Source of the DNA: Lachnospiraceae bacterium
GTDB taxonomy: Bacteria > Bacillota > Clostridia > Lachnospirales > Lachnospiraceae
Reading direction: 5' to 3'
Length of the DNA stretch: 64,000 nt
Assembly: GCA_017513125.1 (NCBI GenBank)
Contig: JAFWDI010000006.1
Location: 62,001-126,000, forward strand
Numbering within the stretch: position 1 is the first letter of the stretch; every line of letters begins with the position of its first letter. The notes under the pieces were generated by a model. The model had not been told where the DNA came from. It saw only the letters and a list, made by a program, of their open reading frames with translations, and searched no databases. The translations under genes and the position numbers were made by a program. This document shows positions 27,605 to 34,991 of this stretch, piece after piece.

Positions 27605-29146
27605 ATGAAGATCTACATCCGGGAAAAAAGCGAAGTGCGCAGCATCGAGGTGACCGAGGACATGAAGATCCTCGACGCGCTTCAGGCTGCGGGCATCACC
27701 AGTGTCCACAGCCCCTGCGGCGGAAACGGCACCTGTAAAAAGTGCGTCGTAAACGTCCGCGCAGGCGATATGAACGGCCCCGTGCTGGCCTGCCAGACGC
27801 AGGTCGAGGACGGCCTGATCGTCGAACTGGAGCCTGAAGTGAAGATGGAGGTCCAGCAGGGCGGCGCCTGCGAGATCTATGACGCGGACGGATCGCATCC
27901 GGGCCTCGGCATTGCCTGCGATATCGGAACGACCACGGTCGTCTGCCACCTGATGGATCTGACGACCGGCGAGCGCATCGCGACGGTCGGCGCGGCGAAT
28001 GCCCAGAAGATCTTCGGCGCGGACGTCATTGCCCGGATCAATGCCGCGACCCACGGCGACCTGAAAAAGCAGCAGGAAGCGATCTGCGAACAGCTGAACC
28101 GCATGATCTGCTCGCTCTGTGAACAGACCGGCCGCAGCCTTGACGAGATCTCTTACATGGCGGTCTGCGGAAACACCACGATGGAGCATCTGTTCACCGG
28201 GCTGGACCCGACCGGCATCGGAAAGGCGCCTTTTAAACCCGAGTCGCTCTTCGGCGACGAGTGGGACGCGAAGGCGCTCGGCATGCCTTTCGATGGAAAA
28301 GTCTATATCGTTCCTTCGATCGCGGCTTACGTCGGCGGCGACATCACCGCGGACGTCCTCTCCACTTCCATGCGGAAGATGGGCGATCCCGTGCTGATGC
28401 TGGATATCGGAACGAACGGCGAGATGGCCATGGGCTGCGGAAACAGTTTCGTCTGCTGCGCGACCGCGGCGGGCCCGGCGTTCGAGGGGGCGACCATTAA
28501 GCAGGGCATGCCCGCTTCGCCCGGCGCGATCTCGGAGGTCTCCTACGAGGGCGGCGAGCTGAAGATCAAGGTCATCGGCGACGTCGCGCCTACCGGCATC
28601 TGCGGTTCCGGTCTCGTGGACGCGATCGCGACTATGCTCGACCTCGGCGTGATCGAGTACGCCGGACGGCTGATCGACGCGGATGAGGCGGACGAAGAGA
28701 CGGCGCGTTTCCTGGGCGAGGACGAGGACGGAAACGTCTTTAAGCTCACCCCCGACGGCAGCGTCTGCATCACGCAGAGCGACATCCGCCAGATCCAGCT
28801 GGCGAAAGGCTCCATCGCCGCCGGCATCATCGTGATGATCGGCCGCTACGGCATTCAGATGGAGGACCTCTCCGAGCTCATCCTGGCAGGCGGCTTCGGC
28901 AGCTATATCCGCCCGAAGAGCGCGGCACGGATCGGCCTGATCCCGCCGGAGCTGCTCGAGGTGACGCGCGCGGTCGGAAACGCCGCGGGCGAAGGCGCGG
29001 TCTCGGCGGTGGTCTCGGCGAAGGCGCGCGAGGATCTGGCGAAGTGCCAGAAGGAGATGCACTACATCGAGCTGTCGGGCGACAAGGCGTTCAATGACGC
29101 GTACGTGGAGCAGCTGATGTTCGACGTGGAGGAAGAAGAAGACTGA
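27605..29146 (+). CDS. RACo-like reductive activator of corrinoid proteins (ASKHA domain, 2Fe-2S)
   Basis: A 513-residue protein with an N-terminal [2Fe-2S] ferredoxin domain whose cysteines are C38, C44, C47 and C63 (SPCGGNGTCKKC, then ACQ). The large C-terminal part is the DUF4445/ASKHA ATPase fold, with phosphate motifs ACDIGTTTVV and MLDIGTNGEMA and the segment AVCGNTTMEHL. RACo proteins use ATP to drive uphill reduction of inactive Co(II) corrinoid back to Co(I). This fits repair of the corrinoid protein encoded at 25026. It is the last gene before the terminator at 29172. Confidence 0.9.
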   Translation: MKIYIREKSEVRSIEVTEDMKILDALQAAGITSVHSPCGGNGTCKKCVVNVRAGDMNGPVLACQTQVEDGLIVELEPEVKMEVQQGGACEIYDADGSHPGLGIACDIGTTTVVCHLMDLTTGERIATVGAANAQKIFGADVIARINAATHGDLKKQQEAICEQLNRMICSLCEQTGRSLDEISYMAVCGNTTMEHLFTGLDPTGIGKAPFKPESLFGDEWDAKALGMPFDGKVYIVPSIAAYVGGDITADVLSTSMRKMGDPVLMLDIGTNGEMAMGCGNSFVCCATAAGPAFEGATIKQGMPASPGAISEVSYEGGELKIKVIGDVAPTGICGSGLVDAIATMLDLGVIEYAGRLIDADEADEETARFLGEDEDGNVFKLTPDGSVCITQSDIRQIQLAKGSIAAGIIVMIGRYGIQMEDLSELILAGGFGSYIRPKSAARIGLIPPELLEVTRAVGNAAGEGAVSAVVSAKAREDLAKCQKEMHYIELSGDKAFNDAYVEQLMFDVEEEED

Positions 29147-29171
29147 TCGAGCGTTCGGATAAAGCAAATTG

Positions 29172-29200
29172 AAAGGGAACCCCCGGCGGGGTTCCCTTTT
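29172..29200 (+). terminator. Terminator after the RACo-like gene
   Basis: AAGGGAACCCC / GGGGTTCCCTT stem with CGGC loop and flanking A and T runs. It may also serve the convergent proX gene on the minus strand. Confidence 0.88.
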
Positions 29201-29260
29201 CGGTTTCGATAAATGTCTGCGCAGACACGCTGCCGCAGATGCCGCTCGCTGCCGCAGATG

Positions 29261-29830
29261 CTACTCTTCATACCGCGGCAGCGACACCACCGTCGGTTCA
29301 TGCCCCATCGCGGGAATGATCTTCCCGCGGAGATCCGCGGTCTTCATGCGGATGCTCGAAGTGTTTATGCACGGATGGCAGCCGATCCACTCTCCCTCGA
29401 GCACGTCGCGGTCGATCACGAGGCGCACGCGGCCCTCGCGGTCGTTCATCAGGCCCAGCACGCTCACGGAGCCCGGCGTGATATCCAGAAACTCCTCCAT
29501 GAACGCCTCGTTCGCGAACGACAGGCGCGCCACGCCCAGCTGCTTCGAGAGGTCCTTCGTCTTAAACTTCTTATCTCCCGGCATCATCAGCAGGTAGAAG
29601 TCGGTCTCCTGGCGGTTGCACAGGAAGAGGTTTTTGCAGATCGTCGCCCCGAGAGCCGTGTCGATCGCCTCGCAGACCTCCATGGTCATCGCGGCTTCGT
29701 GGTCCACGCGATCGTACTCTACCCCCAGACGGTCCAGAAGGTCGTAGGTGCGGATCTCCTTTTCGAGGCGGCCGGCATTGTCCGGCTGACCGTTCGCGTC
29801 CAGAGGACGCCCGTGATGAAGCGTGAGCAT
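29261..29830 (-). CDS. Prolyl-tRNA deacylase (ProX/YbaK family)
   Basis: A 189-residue free-standing editing domain that hydrolyses misacylated (typically Ala- or Cys-) tRNA-Pro. The family core is visible: residues around VDHEAAMTMEVCEAID, the conserved KNLFLCNRQETDFYLLMMPG with the invariant Lys, and ISPGS-like DITPGSVSVLGLMND. The AAAGGAG ribosome binding site precedes the ATG. It lies downstream of the tRNA cluster on the same strand, but the tRNA terminator at 29911 separates them. Confidence 0.88.
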   Translation of the reverse strand: MLTLHHGRPLDANGQPDNAGRLEKEIRTYDLLDRLGVEYDRVDHEAAMTMEVCEAIDTALGATICKNLFLCNRQETDFYLLMMPGDKKFKTKDLSKQLGVARLSFANEAFMEEFLDITPGSVSVLGLMNDREGRVRLVIDRDVLEGEWIGCHPCINTSSIRMKTADLRGKIIPAMGHEPTVVSLPRYEE

Positions 29831-29910
29831 AGGGTGGAGCTCCTTTCCTGTTCGCCCGCAGGCGCGGTCTCTTCGTCAATGCTCCAGGCGCGGAAACGCA
29901 CCTGAATAAA

Positions 29911-29942
29911 CCAAAAATCGCGTCCCATCTCCGGGACGCGAT
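29911..29942 (-). terminator. Terminator of the seven-tRNA operon
   Basis: ATCGCGTCCC/GGGACGCGAT stem followed by TTTTTGG on the minus strand, just after tRNA-Lys. Confidence 0.9.
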
Positions 29943-29953
29943 CGTTCGTTTCG

Positions 29954-30026
29954 TGAGCCATCGGGGACTCGAACCCCGGACAACCTGATTAAAAGTCAGG
30001 TGCTCTACCACCTGAGCTAATGGCCC
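29954..30026 (-). tRNA. tRNA-Lys (anticodon TTT)
   Basis: A 73-nt cloverleaf. 5' GGGCCAT pairs with ATGGCTC; the anticodon arm reads CTGACTTTTAATCAG; the T-arm contains GGTTCGAGTCC. Discriminator A; no encoded CCA. It is the last gene of the cluster. Confidence 0.96.
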
Positions 30027-30073
30027 ATTCCCGACTTAGCCTCGGCACTGCCGCACCTTTCAGGCCCGGGCGA

Positions 30074-30145
30074 CTGGGCTAGTTGGATTCGAACCAACGA
30101 ATGCAGGAGTCAAAGTCCTGTGCCTTACCGCTTGGCGATAGCCCA
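30074..30145 (-). tRNA. tRNA-Gln (anticodon TTG)
   Basis: A 72-nt cloverleaf. Acceptor TGGGCTA/TAGCCCA; anticodon arm CAGGACTTTGACTCCTG; T-arm GTTGGTTCGAATCCAAC. Discriminator G; no encoded CCA. Confidence 0.96.
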
Positions 30146-30172
30146 ATGCTGCATCGTTAGTACGATTACGAG

Positions 30173-30247
30173 GGTGGGTAGAGGGACTCGAACCCTCGAC
30201 CTTCAGAACCACAATCTGACGCGCTAACCAACTGTGCTACACCCACC
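30173..30247 (-). tRNA. tRNA-His (anticodon GTG)
   Basis: A 75-nt cloverleaf including the genome-encoded extra G at position -1, which pairs with discriminator C73 as required by histidyl-tRNA synthetase. Anticodon arm CAGATTGTGGTTCTG. No encoded CCA. Confidence 0.96.
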
Positions 30248-30364
30248 ATATGTCTGTCGCTCAGAGACTCCCTCCACAACTCCATTTGTGCTTCGCACAA
30301 ACGGAGCCGGGTCGTAAGGGATCTTCCCGCGGTCGGAGCCCGCGGGCCCCTCCTTACGACATAG

Positions 30365-30438
30365 CGTACCTGGAGGGATTCGAACCCGCGACACACGGCT
30401 TAGAAGGCCGTTGCTCTATCCGGCTGAGCTACAGGTAC
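30365..30438 (-). tRNA. tRNA-Arg (anticodon TCT)
   Basis: A 74-nt cloverleaf. Acceptor GTACCTG/CAGGTAC; anticodon arm ACGGCCTTCTAAGCCGT; reads AGA/AGG codons. Discriminator G; no encoded CCA. Confidence 0.96.
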
Positions 30439-30442
30439 TTAA

Positions 30443-30513
30443 AGCGGGTGATGGGAATCGAACCCACGTGTCCAGCTTGGAAGGCTGGTGTTCTACCATT
30501 GAACTACACCCGC
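30443..30513 (-). tRNA. tRNA-Gly (anticodon TCC)
   Basis: A 71-nt cloverleaf only four bases from tRNA-Arg. Acceptor GCGGGTG/CACCCGC; anticodon arm CCAGCCTTCCAAGCTGG. Discriminator T; no encoded CCA. Confidence 0.96.
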
Positions 30514-30534
30514 GAAAGGCTTTCGCCCCTCGAG

Positions 30535-30624
30535 CGGAGAAGAAGGGATTTGAACCCTTGCGCCGCTGTTAACGACCTACTCCCTTTCCAGGGGAGCCCC
30601 TTCGGCCAGCTTGGGTACTTCTCC
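30535..30624 (-). tRNA. tRNA-Ser (anticodon GGA)
   Basis: A 90-nt class II tRNA with a long variable arm. Acceptor GGAGAAG/CTTCTCC; anticodon arm CTCCCCTGGAAAGGGAG. Discriminator G; no encoded CCA. Confidence 0.95.
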
Positions 30625-30698
30625 GAGTCAATAAAACACGCTATAATAATGCAGGTCTCCGGACGGCCCTTCAAGTGCCTCAGAGGAGGTCCCGCGCG

Positions 30699-30784
30699 CG
30701 GAGAGGGTGGGATTCGAACCCACGCGCCCTTGCGGACAAACGGTTTTCAAGACCGCCTCGTTATGACCACTTCGATACCCCTCC
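30699..30784 (-). tRNA. tRNA-Ser (anticodon TGA)
   Basis: An 86-nt class II tRNA, first in the cluster. Acceptor GGAGGGG pairs with CCTCTCC (one G-U pair); anticodon loop CTTGAAA between GCGGT and ACCGT; variable arm GTCCGCAAGGGC-like. Discriminator G; no encoded CCA. Confidence 0.95.
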
Positions 30785-30815
30785 GGATCGAACGTTTTCA
30801 TCAAACGCAAGTCAA

Positions 30816-30844
30816 ATCTTATCAAATGAAAGCGTCCTTGTCAA
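30816..30844 (-). promoter_or_regulatory. Promoter of the tRNA operon
   Basis: Perfect TTGACA, 17-bp spacer, TAAGAT on the minus strand, about 30 nt before tRNA-Ser(TGA). Its -35 box is back to back with the rpsT promoter. Confidence 0.88.
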
Positions 30845-30856
30845 CAAAAAAAGCTG

Positions 30857-30885
30857 TTGACAATGCAAGAGTGTTTGGCTAAAAT
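30857..30885 (+). promoter_or_regulatory. Promoter of rpsT
   Basis: Perfect TTGACA, 17-bp spacer, TAAAAT, about 60 nt before the ATG. Only 12 bp separate its -35 box from that of the divergent tRNA promoter, and the two form the inverted repeat TTGTCAACA...TGTTGACAA. Confidence 0.88.
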
Positions 30886-30946
30886 TGTAAGGCGCGCTAG
30901 AGTGTGGCGCATTATGAATTGACTATTATTCGGAGGAATTTTACAC

Positions 30947-31207
30947 ATGGCAAATATCAAGTCCGCTAAGAAGAGAGTTGAAGTCGCGCAGCGCAACGCC
31001 GATAAGAATAAGGCGATCCGCTCCAGAGTTCATACCGAGGTGAAGAAGGTCAACGCCGCGATCGAGGCCGGTGATAAGGCTGAGGCTGAGGCGAAGCTGG
31101 CTTCCGCTACCAGAGAGCTTGAGAAGGCCGCGACGAAGGGCGTGTACCATGACAACATGGTGTCGCGTAAGGTTTCGCGTCTGGCGAAGGCTGTTAATAA
31201 AATGTGA
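30947..31207 (+). CDS. rpsT: Small ribosomal subunit protein S20
   Basis: An 86-residue helical protein binding 16S rRNA in the 30S body. MANIKSAKKRVEVAQRNADK is the diagnostic start, and GVYHDNMVSRKVSRLAKAVN the C-terminal block. It is monocistronic, with its own promoter and a terminator 20 nt past the stop codon, and stands apart from the main ribosomal cluster, as is usual. Confidence 0.97.
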   Translation: MANIKSAKKRVEVAQRNADKNKAIRSRVHTEVKKVNAAIEAGDKAEAEAKLASATRELEKAATKGVYHDNMVSRKVSRLAKAVNKM

Positions 31208-31226
31208 GATAGGCTCCAGAGAAATA

Positions 31227-31272
31227 AAAAGGACGTTTGCCATGCTTGCATGAGCAGACGTCCTTTTTTATT
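31227..31272 (+). terminator. Terminator after rpsT
   Basis: AAAGGACGTTTGC and GCAGACGTCCTTT arms around a CATGC...GCATG-containing loop, followed by TTTTTTATTT. Confidence 0.9.
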
Positions 31273-31285
31273 TCGATGGGCAACG

Positions 31286-31529
31286 GACATGAGCACGGGT
31301 CATGTGAGCGTAAGCGATACATGACGGAAAGTGCGAATGTCCGGGGCCGGATGACGGGAGCGCCGCAGGCGCGGAGTCATCCGGGAGCCTATCGTCCGGA
31401 AGGCCGCGGGCGGCGCGAGTGCGGAGCACGGAGGCGCCCGGGAGCCTATCGTCCGGAAGGCCGCGGGCAGCGGTATGTCAAACGCTGATAAGCGCCTGAC
31501 CCGTGACATGAGCACGGGTCATGTGAGCG
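31286..31529 (+). repeat. Outer pair of 25-bp direct repeats flanking a 194-bp segment
   Basis: GACATGAGCACGGGTCATGT plus GAGCG occurs identically at 31286-31310 and 31505-31529. Each copy contains the palindrome ACATGA-N7-TCATGT. The pair brackets a GC-rich segment with its own internal repeats. There is no ORF with similarity and no transposase. It might be a small non-autonomous repeat element or a duplicated regulatory site. Confidence 0.7.
31381..31468 (+). repeat. Inner pair of 31-bp direct repeats
   Basis: A 31-bp unit starting CCGGGAGCCTATCGTCCGG and ending CCGCGGGC occurs at 31381-31411 and 31438-31468, 57 bp apart. It translates as PGAYRPEGRG repeats in a short frame that has no other support as a gene. 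Confidence 0.72.
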
Positions 31530-31536
31530 CATGCTA

Positions 31537-31565
31537 TTACCGTTCCCCCCGAAATATGCTATATT
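31537..31565 (+). promoter_or_regulatory. Promoter candidate for the double-glycine mini-protein
   Basis: TTACCG, 17-bp spacer, TATATT starting 8 bp after the right outer repeat ends. The -35 is weak (3/6). The following 90-nt leader ends in AAGGAG before the ATG at 31656. Confidence 0.4.
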
Positions 31566-31655
31566 ATCATTGACATTGTCCGGAGTACTGTCTCCAAACG
31601 CGACATTGACCTGTATCAATAACAGAAAACAGATCCATACCCAAGGAGAAATACC

Positions 31656-31946
31656 ATGGCAAACGATGATTTCAGAGAACTCTCGCTGGACGACCTCGAA
31701 GACGTCGCCGGCGGCTTCACTTTCGAGTCCCACTCCGTAACCGATAACTGGATGGATGGCTACGAGATCAAATGCCCGCACTGCGGAAACGACGCGCAGG
31801 AGCTCATTCACAAAGGTGCCACCATCCGCCGGAACACCATGTACTTCATCTGCAACAAGTGCGGAAAGCCTTTCCACTACAGAGTCGATAAGAAACTGGC
31901 CGACGGCGGCCAGTGGGCGTTCGACGTCACCACGGATAAGACCTGA
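31656..31946 (+). CDS. Small protein with bacteriocin-type double-glycine leader and zinc ribbon
   Basis: A 96-residue protein. Residues 1-20 (ELSLDDLEDVAGG core, Gly19-Gly20) resemble the leaders cleaved by PCAT/C39-peptidase exporters of class II bacteriocins, lanthipeptides and related peptides. The rest contains two CxxC pairs, CPHC at 40-43 and CNKC at 66-69, as in a zinc ribbon, rather than a typical small toxic core. No modification enzyme, C39 transporter or immunity gene is in the window. It has a clear AAGGAG ribosome binding site and its own terminator. The function is unknown; it could be an exported signal or metal-binding peptide, or an orphan precursor. Confidence 0.7.
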   Translation: MANDDFRELSLDDLEDVAGGFTFESHSVTDNWMDGYEIKCPHCGNDAQELIHKGATIRRNTMYFICNKCGKPFHYRVDKKLADGGQWAFDVTTDKT

Positions 31947-31966
31947 CCGCTTCCATCCCGGAATCG

Positions 31967-31997
31967 AAACGCCCTGCAGCGATGCAGGGCGTTTTTG
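31967..31997 (+). terminator. Terminator after the double-glycine mini-protein
   Basis: Perfect ACGCCCTGCA/TGCAGGGCGT stem with GCGA loop and TTTTTG tail. Confidence 0.93.
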
Positions 31998-32054
31998 TGT
32001 GTATGCTCCGCGGCTTCTCCGGACCGGAAGAACGGCCCGGCCGGACCCGGCTGC

Positions 32055-33968
32055 CTAGCCCAGGGGGATCTCCACCACCTCGGCCATCTTCGTCAGGCAG
32101 GTCTCGATCTGATGCGAGATGTCGCCGATCAGCCGCTCGGTGATCTCCGCGTTCTTCTCGCGCTCGAGCTTCTTATAAAGATCGTCCTTCACCTGCGCGC
32201 TGATGCGGTCCGCTTTCGACTTCAGGTAGCTCTTCGGCATCAGCTTCCGCACGGGGCCGGGGATGTTAATGTGCGTGAACGCGCTCTGCATGGTGTCCTT
32301 GCCCAAAGCCAGCACCAGCGCCGAGACCACCACGCCGATCAGGATCCCGACGACGCCGCTCGCGACCAGCGCGATGCCGCTCCCGCCGCACAGGATGCCC
32401 ACGAGGATCGTCACGATGGTGTCGATCAGGAACGTGACCTCGTCGACCGCGAACAGGCTCTTCGTATCGATGTCAATATCGATGTCCTGCAGCGACAGAT
32501 ACGAGCTCAGGTTCAGGACCGAGTAGGGAACATTGTGCCGCGCGCAGATCGGCATCGTGTGCTCCTCCAGGCTGTAGGCCACGGTCTTCAGCCAGGTGTC
32601 CACGGCGCGTGCCAGATGCGCCCTGCCTTCGTCCGAATGCAGGAACTCTTCGATCTCCCGCTCCATGATCGGGTCAATGTCGGCCAGCGTCTCCACCGAA
32701 CCGTCACGCCAGCGGTCGACGATCGGCAGGGCCACCTTCTCGAGCAGCGGATCCACGAGCGCCTCCACCGCGCCGCGGTACAGCGCGTCGATGTGGCGGC
32801 TGACGATCCCCTCGATCACGGTCGAGTCGATCAGTTCCTGGATCTCCTTCTTAAACTCGCGCAGCTCCTCGTCGATCCGGCCGCACCAGGCCAGGCCCTT
32901 CGCCACGGAAAACTCGGGCTCGCTGCCGCAGATCACGACAGCCTCCGGGAAGACCTCGCGGCACCAGTCGCGGACCTTCTCCATCTTCGAGACGCCGCCG
33001 GTCATGAAGATCAGCTCCGGCTGGCGCTCTTCGATGTTCTCACGGACCTGACGCAGGCTGTCCTTAAACACCTCGGTGAAGGACTTCCCGCCCAGACGGT
33101 CGACTTTCTTTTCGAGCAGGCGTTCGGCTATCTGCGCGCTCATCTTCAGCTTCAGGCGCACCGGCAGCAGTTTCGCGCGGATCGTTACGGTCTGCACGCA
33201 GTCTTCGTGCGACCAGTACTCCTCGTCCGTAAAATACTTCTCTTTCAGCCGCCGCGCCGCGAATTCGCAGTAGGTCTTCCAGGCTTCGCTCTCCTCGAAG
33301 ATCTTCCGGATATTTTTCGCGTCGGGCGACGCCGCGACGGACTCTTCGAGCAGGATCTCATCCATGATGCCGCCGCCGAGCATGACCTCGCCGCCGGTCT
33401 TCAGGGCCACTTCCTTCCCGCCCATGATGTACGCGAAGTCCGTGGTCGAAGAACCGATATCCACGACCAGCACCGGCCTCGAAAGGATATCGTAGCCGAC
33501 CTGCATGTGCTTCGACTGGCAGGCGGACACCAACGCCGCGCGGGACTCCGAGACGATCTTCAGAGGCGGAAAGCCCGCGCTCTCGAAGATCTGACGGTAC
33601 TCTTCGCGCGCGACCTTGTCCCAGCCGGCCGGACAGCCGATGTAGAAGCACTGGTCATCGCCGCGGATCAGGTCCCCGTTCAGGATCAGTTCGCCGAGAA
33701 CGCCGGCCGCGAAGCTCTTAATGTCGTTCCGGACGCTCCTGTCCGTCAGGTAGCGGCTCTTAAAACGGATGCGCCGCTGGATCGCGTTCGGCTCGTAGCA
33801 GGCGCCCTCTCCGATCAGCAGCTGACCGTCGCGCCGCAGCGCGTAGGCCGTAATGAAGCTCTTCGCCTCCTGAACGGTCAGCACCTCCGGCGTTTCCTGG
33901 TCCTTTTTTTCCAGCCTGGTGACCGCGCTCTCCGCGTCGCCCAGGTCAAAACCGTAAAACTTTTCCAT
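32055..33968 (-). CDS. Hsp70/actin-fold ATPase-like protein with C-terminal hydrophobic hairpin
   Basis: A 637-residue protein of unassigned function. The N-terminal part has an actin/Hsp70 ATPase layout: phosphate-1 FYGFDLGDAES near residue 4, phosphate-2 LVVDIGSSTTDFAYI near 167-182 and an adenosine motif LIFMTGGVSKMEK near 320. There is no DnaK substrate-binding domain. Instead a helical region is followed by a long Gly-rich hydrophobic stretch (about 512-555, ILVGILCGGSGIALVASGVV), which could insert in or hug the membrane, and then a charged helical tail. The gene starts 15 nt after the two-TM gene upstream with a GAGGGGAG ribosome binding site, so they form one operon. Confidence 0.7.
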   Translation of the reverse strand: MEKFYGFDLGDAESAVTRLEKKDQETPEVLTVQEAKSFITAYALRRDGQLLIGEGACYEPNAIQRRIRFKSRYLTDRSVRNDIKSFAAGVLGELILNGDLIRGDDQCFYIGCPAGWDKVAREEYRQIFESAGFPPLKIVSESRAALVSACQSKHMQVGYDILSRPVLVVDIGSSTTDFAYIMGGKEVALKTGGEVMLGGGIMDEILLEESVAASPDAKNIRKIFEESEAWKTYCEFAARRLKEKYFTDEEYWSHEDCVQTVTIRAKLLPVRLKLKMSAQIAERLLEKKVDRLGGKSFTEVFKDSLRQVRENIEERQPELIFMTGGVSKMEKVRDWCREVFPEAVVICGSEPEFSVAKGLAWCGRIDEELREFKKEIQELIDSTVIEGIVSRHIDALYRGAVEALVDPLLEKVALPIVDRWRDGSVETLADIDPIMEREIEEFLHSDEGRAHLARAVDTWLKTVAYSLEEHTMPICARHNVPYSVLNLSSYLSLQDIDIDIDTKSLFAVDEVTFLIDTIVTILVGILCGGSGIALVASGVVGILIGVVVSALVLALGKDTMQSAFTHINIPGPVRKLMPKSYLKSKADRISAQVKDDLYKKLEREKNAEITERLIGDISHQIETCLTKMAEVVEIPLG

Positions 33969-33983
33969 GTTCTCCCCTCGGAA

Positions 33984-34916
33984 TCATCTTCCCTCGGATG
34001 CCAGTCCTTTTTTCAGAAGCCTGCCGTCGGCGACCAGGGCCGGGCGGATGGTCCCCGCCGTGAACGCCGGGATCATGTCGAACCAGCCGCGGTGCTCGCG
34101 GTCCACGCTCAATGCCTCGTCCGGGTCCGTCTTTCCGTAAGTCAGCCGGTCCTCAAAATCGACGACGTCGACGTGTTTCTTATGCAGATAAAACTTCAGC
34201 TGTGAGAGCAGTTCTGCCGCGGTGTCGTCCGACGCGCGGCGGCCGTAGGCGTCCTCGAGCAGGTGGCCCATCAGTTCGAGTTCGGAGTCGTCGATGCCGC
34301 CCGGACCCGCCAGCTGCTTCCTCCGGCGGATCTCCTCCGCCTCGCGGATCCCGTCGAGTTCCTTATCCATGACCACGACGGCGGTGAGCAGCCGGTTATA
34401 GACTTTCCTGCTGTCGACCGTGGTCTCCGCGCGCAGCTCCTCCTTCGGCTTTTTCCGGCGGATGCGCAGACTCAGGCCCGCGAAGAACAGCAGCAGCATG
34501 GCTGCGAACGGCAGGATCAGCTTCACGATCGGGAACCATCCGAGCGTCAGACCGCGGTTCGCCGACCAGTAGCCGATGGCCAGCGGCAGCGCACAGGCGA
34601 TGCCCGCGATCAGCAGGATCCAGAAGACCGGCGGGACTCTGCGCTCTTTCTTCTCTTCTTCCCCGGCTCCGTATTCGGTGCGGCCGTAGATCTTCGTTTC
34701 CCCCGCGGTGTCGATCAGCGACGCGGAGGCTTTCGCGGCCTGAATCATCGCGTTCGCGGCTTCGCAGACGCGCTCGTCGTCCTCGCCGTCATTAAACGCG
34801 AAAAGCAGCCGGTCCAGTTCGGCCTGGACGGCGCGGATCGCGGCTTCCGGATCCGCCCCGCTTACGGCGGAGAGCAGGCGTTCTTTATCCTGTTCGAGAA
34901 ATGCTTGCAGTGACAT
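33984..34916 (-). CDS. Two-TM membrane protein, partner of the Hsp70-like ATPase
   Basis: A 310-residue protein not recognised as a known family. It has a cytoplasmic-looking helical N-terminus (1-90), two membrane helices (about 95-116 and 128-150) separated by a short loop, a basic RIRRKKPK flank, and a 150-residue soluble C-terminus. The C-terminal segments are SQLKFYLHKKHVDVVDFEDRL and GWFDMIPAFTAGTIRPALVA. The latter part resembles a client- or partner-binding domain rather than an enzyme. Tight coupling to the ATPase gene (15-nt gap) suggests a membrane anchor or regulator for it. Confidence 0.6.
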   Translation of the reverse strand: MSLQAFLEQDKERLLSAVSGADPEAAIRAVQAELDRLLFAFNDGEDDERVCEAANAMIQAAKASASLIDTAGETKIYGRTEYGAGEEEKKERRVPPVFWILLIAGIACALPLAIGYWSANRGLTLGWFPIVKLILPFAAMLLLFFAGLSLRIRRKKPKEELRAETTVDSRKVYNRLLTAVVVMDKELDGIREAEEIRRRKQLAGPGGIDDSELELMGHLLEDAYGRRASDDTAAELLSQLKFYLHKKHVDVVDFEDRLTYGKTDPDEALSVDREHRGWFDMIPAFTAGTIRPALVADGRLLKKGLASEGR

Positions 34917-34962
34917 GTCTGACGTTCCTTCTTTCGTGGGTGCGGAGCACAGACTGCTCCAA

Positions 34963-34991
34963 GTATTATTTTAATCGAAAGGACGGGGCAA
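34963..34991 (-). promoter_or_regulatory. Proximal promoter candidate for the Hsp70-like operon
   Basis: TTGCCC, 17-bp spacer, TAATAC on the minus strand, about 45 nt before the two-TM gene. Moderate matches; a stronger, operator-covered promoter lies further upstream at 35174-35202. Confidence 0.4.

Noticed and set aside
31381..31468. Direct repeats considered as a CRISPR array
   Set aside because: There are only two inner copies with one 26-bp intervening segment; no further units, leader or cas genes are present.
31237..31488. An 83-codon frame translating the inner repeats as PGAYRPEGRG units
   Set aside because: It overlaps the rpsT terminator, has no ribosome binding site, and its only pattern comes from the DNA repeats.
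31995..34205. A 736-codon plus-strand open frame over the Hsp70-like gene
   Set aside because: It is antisense to a protein with intact nucleotide-binding motifs, with no RBS or recognisable domain. It is kept only as a shadow.
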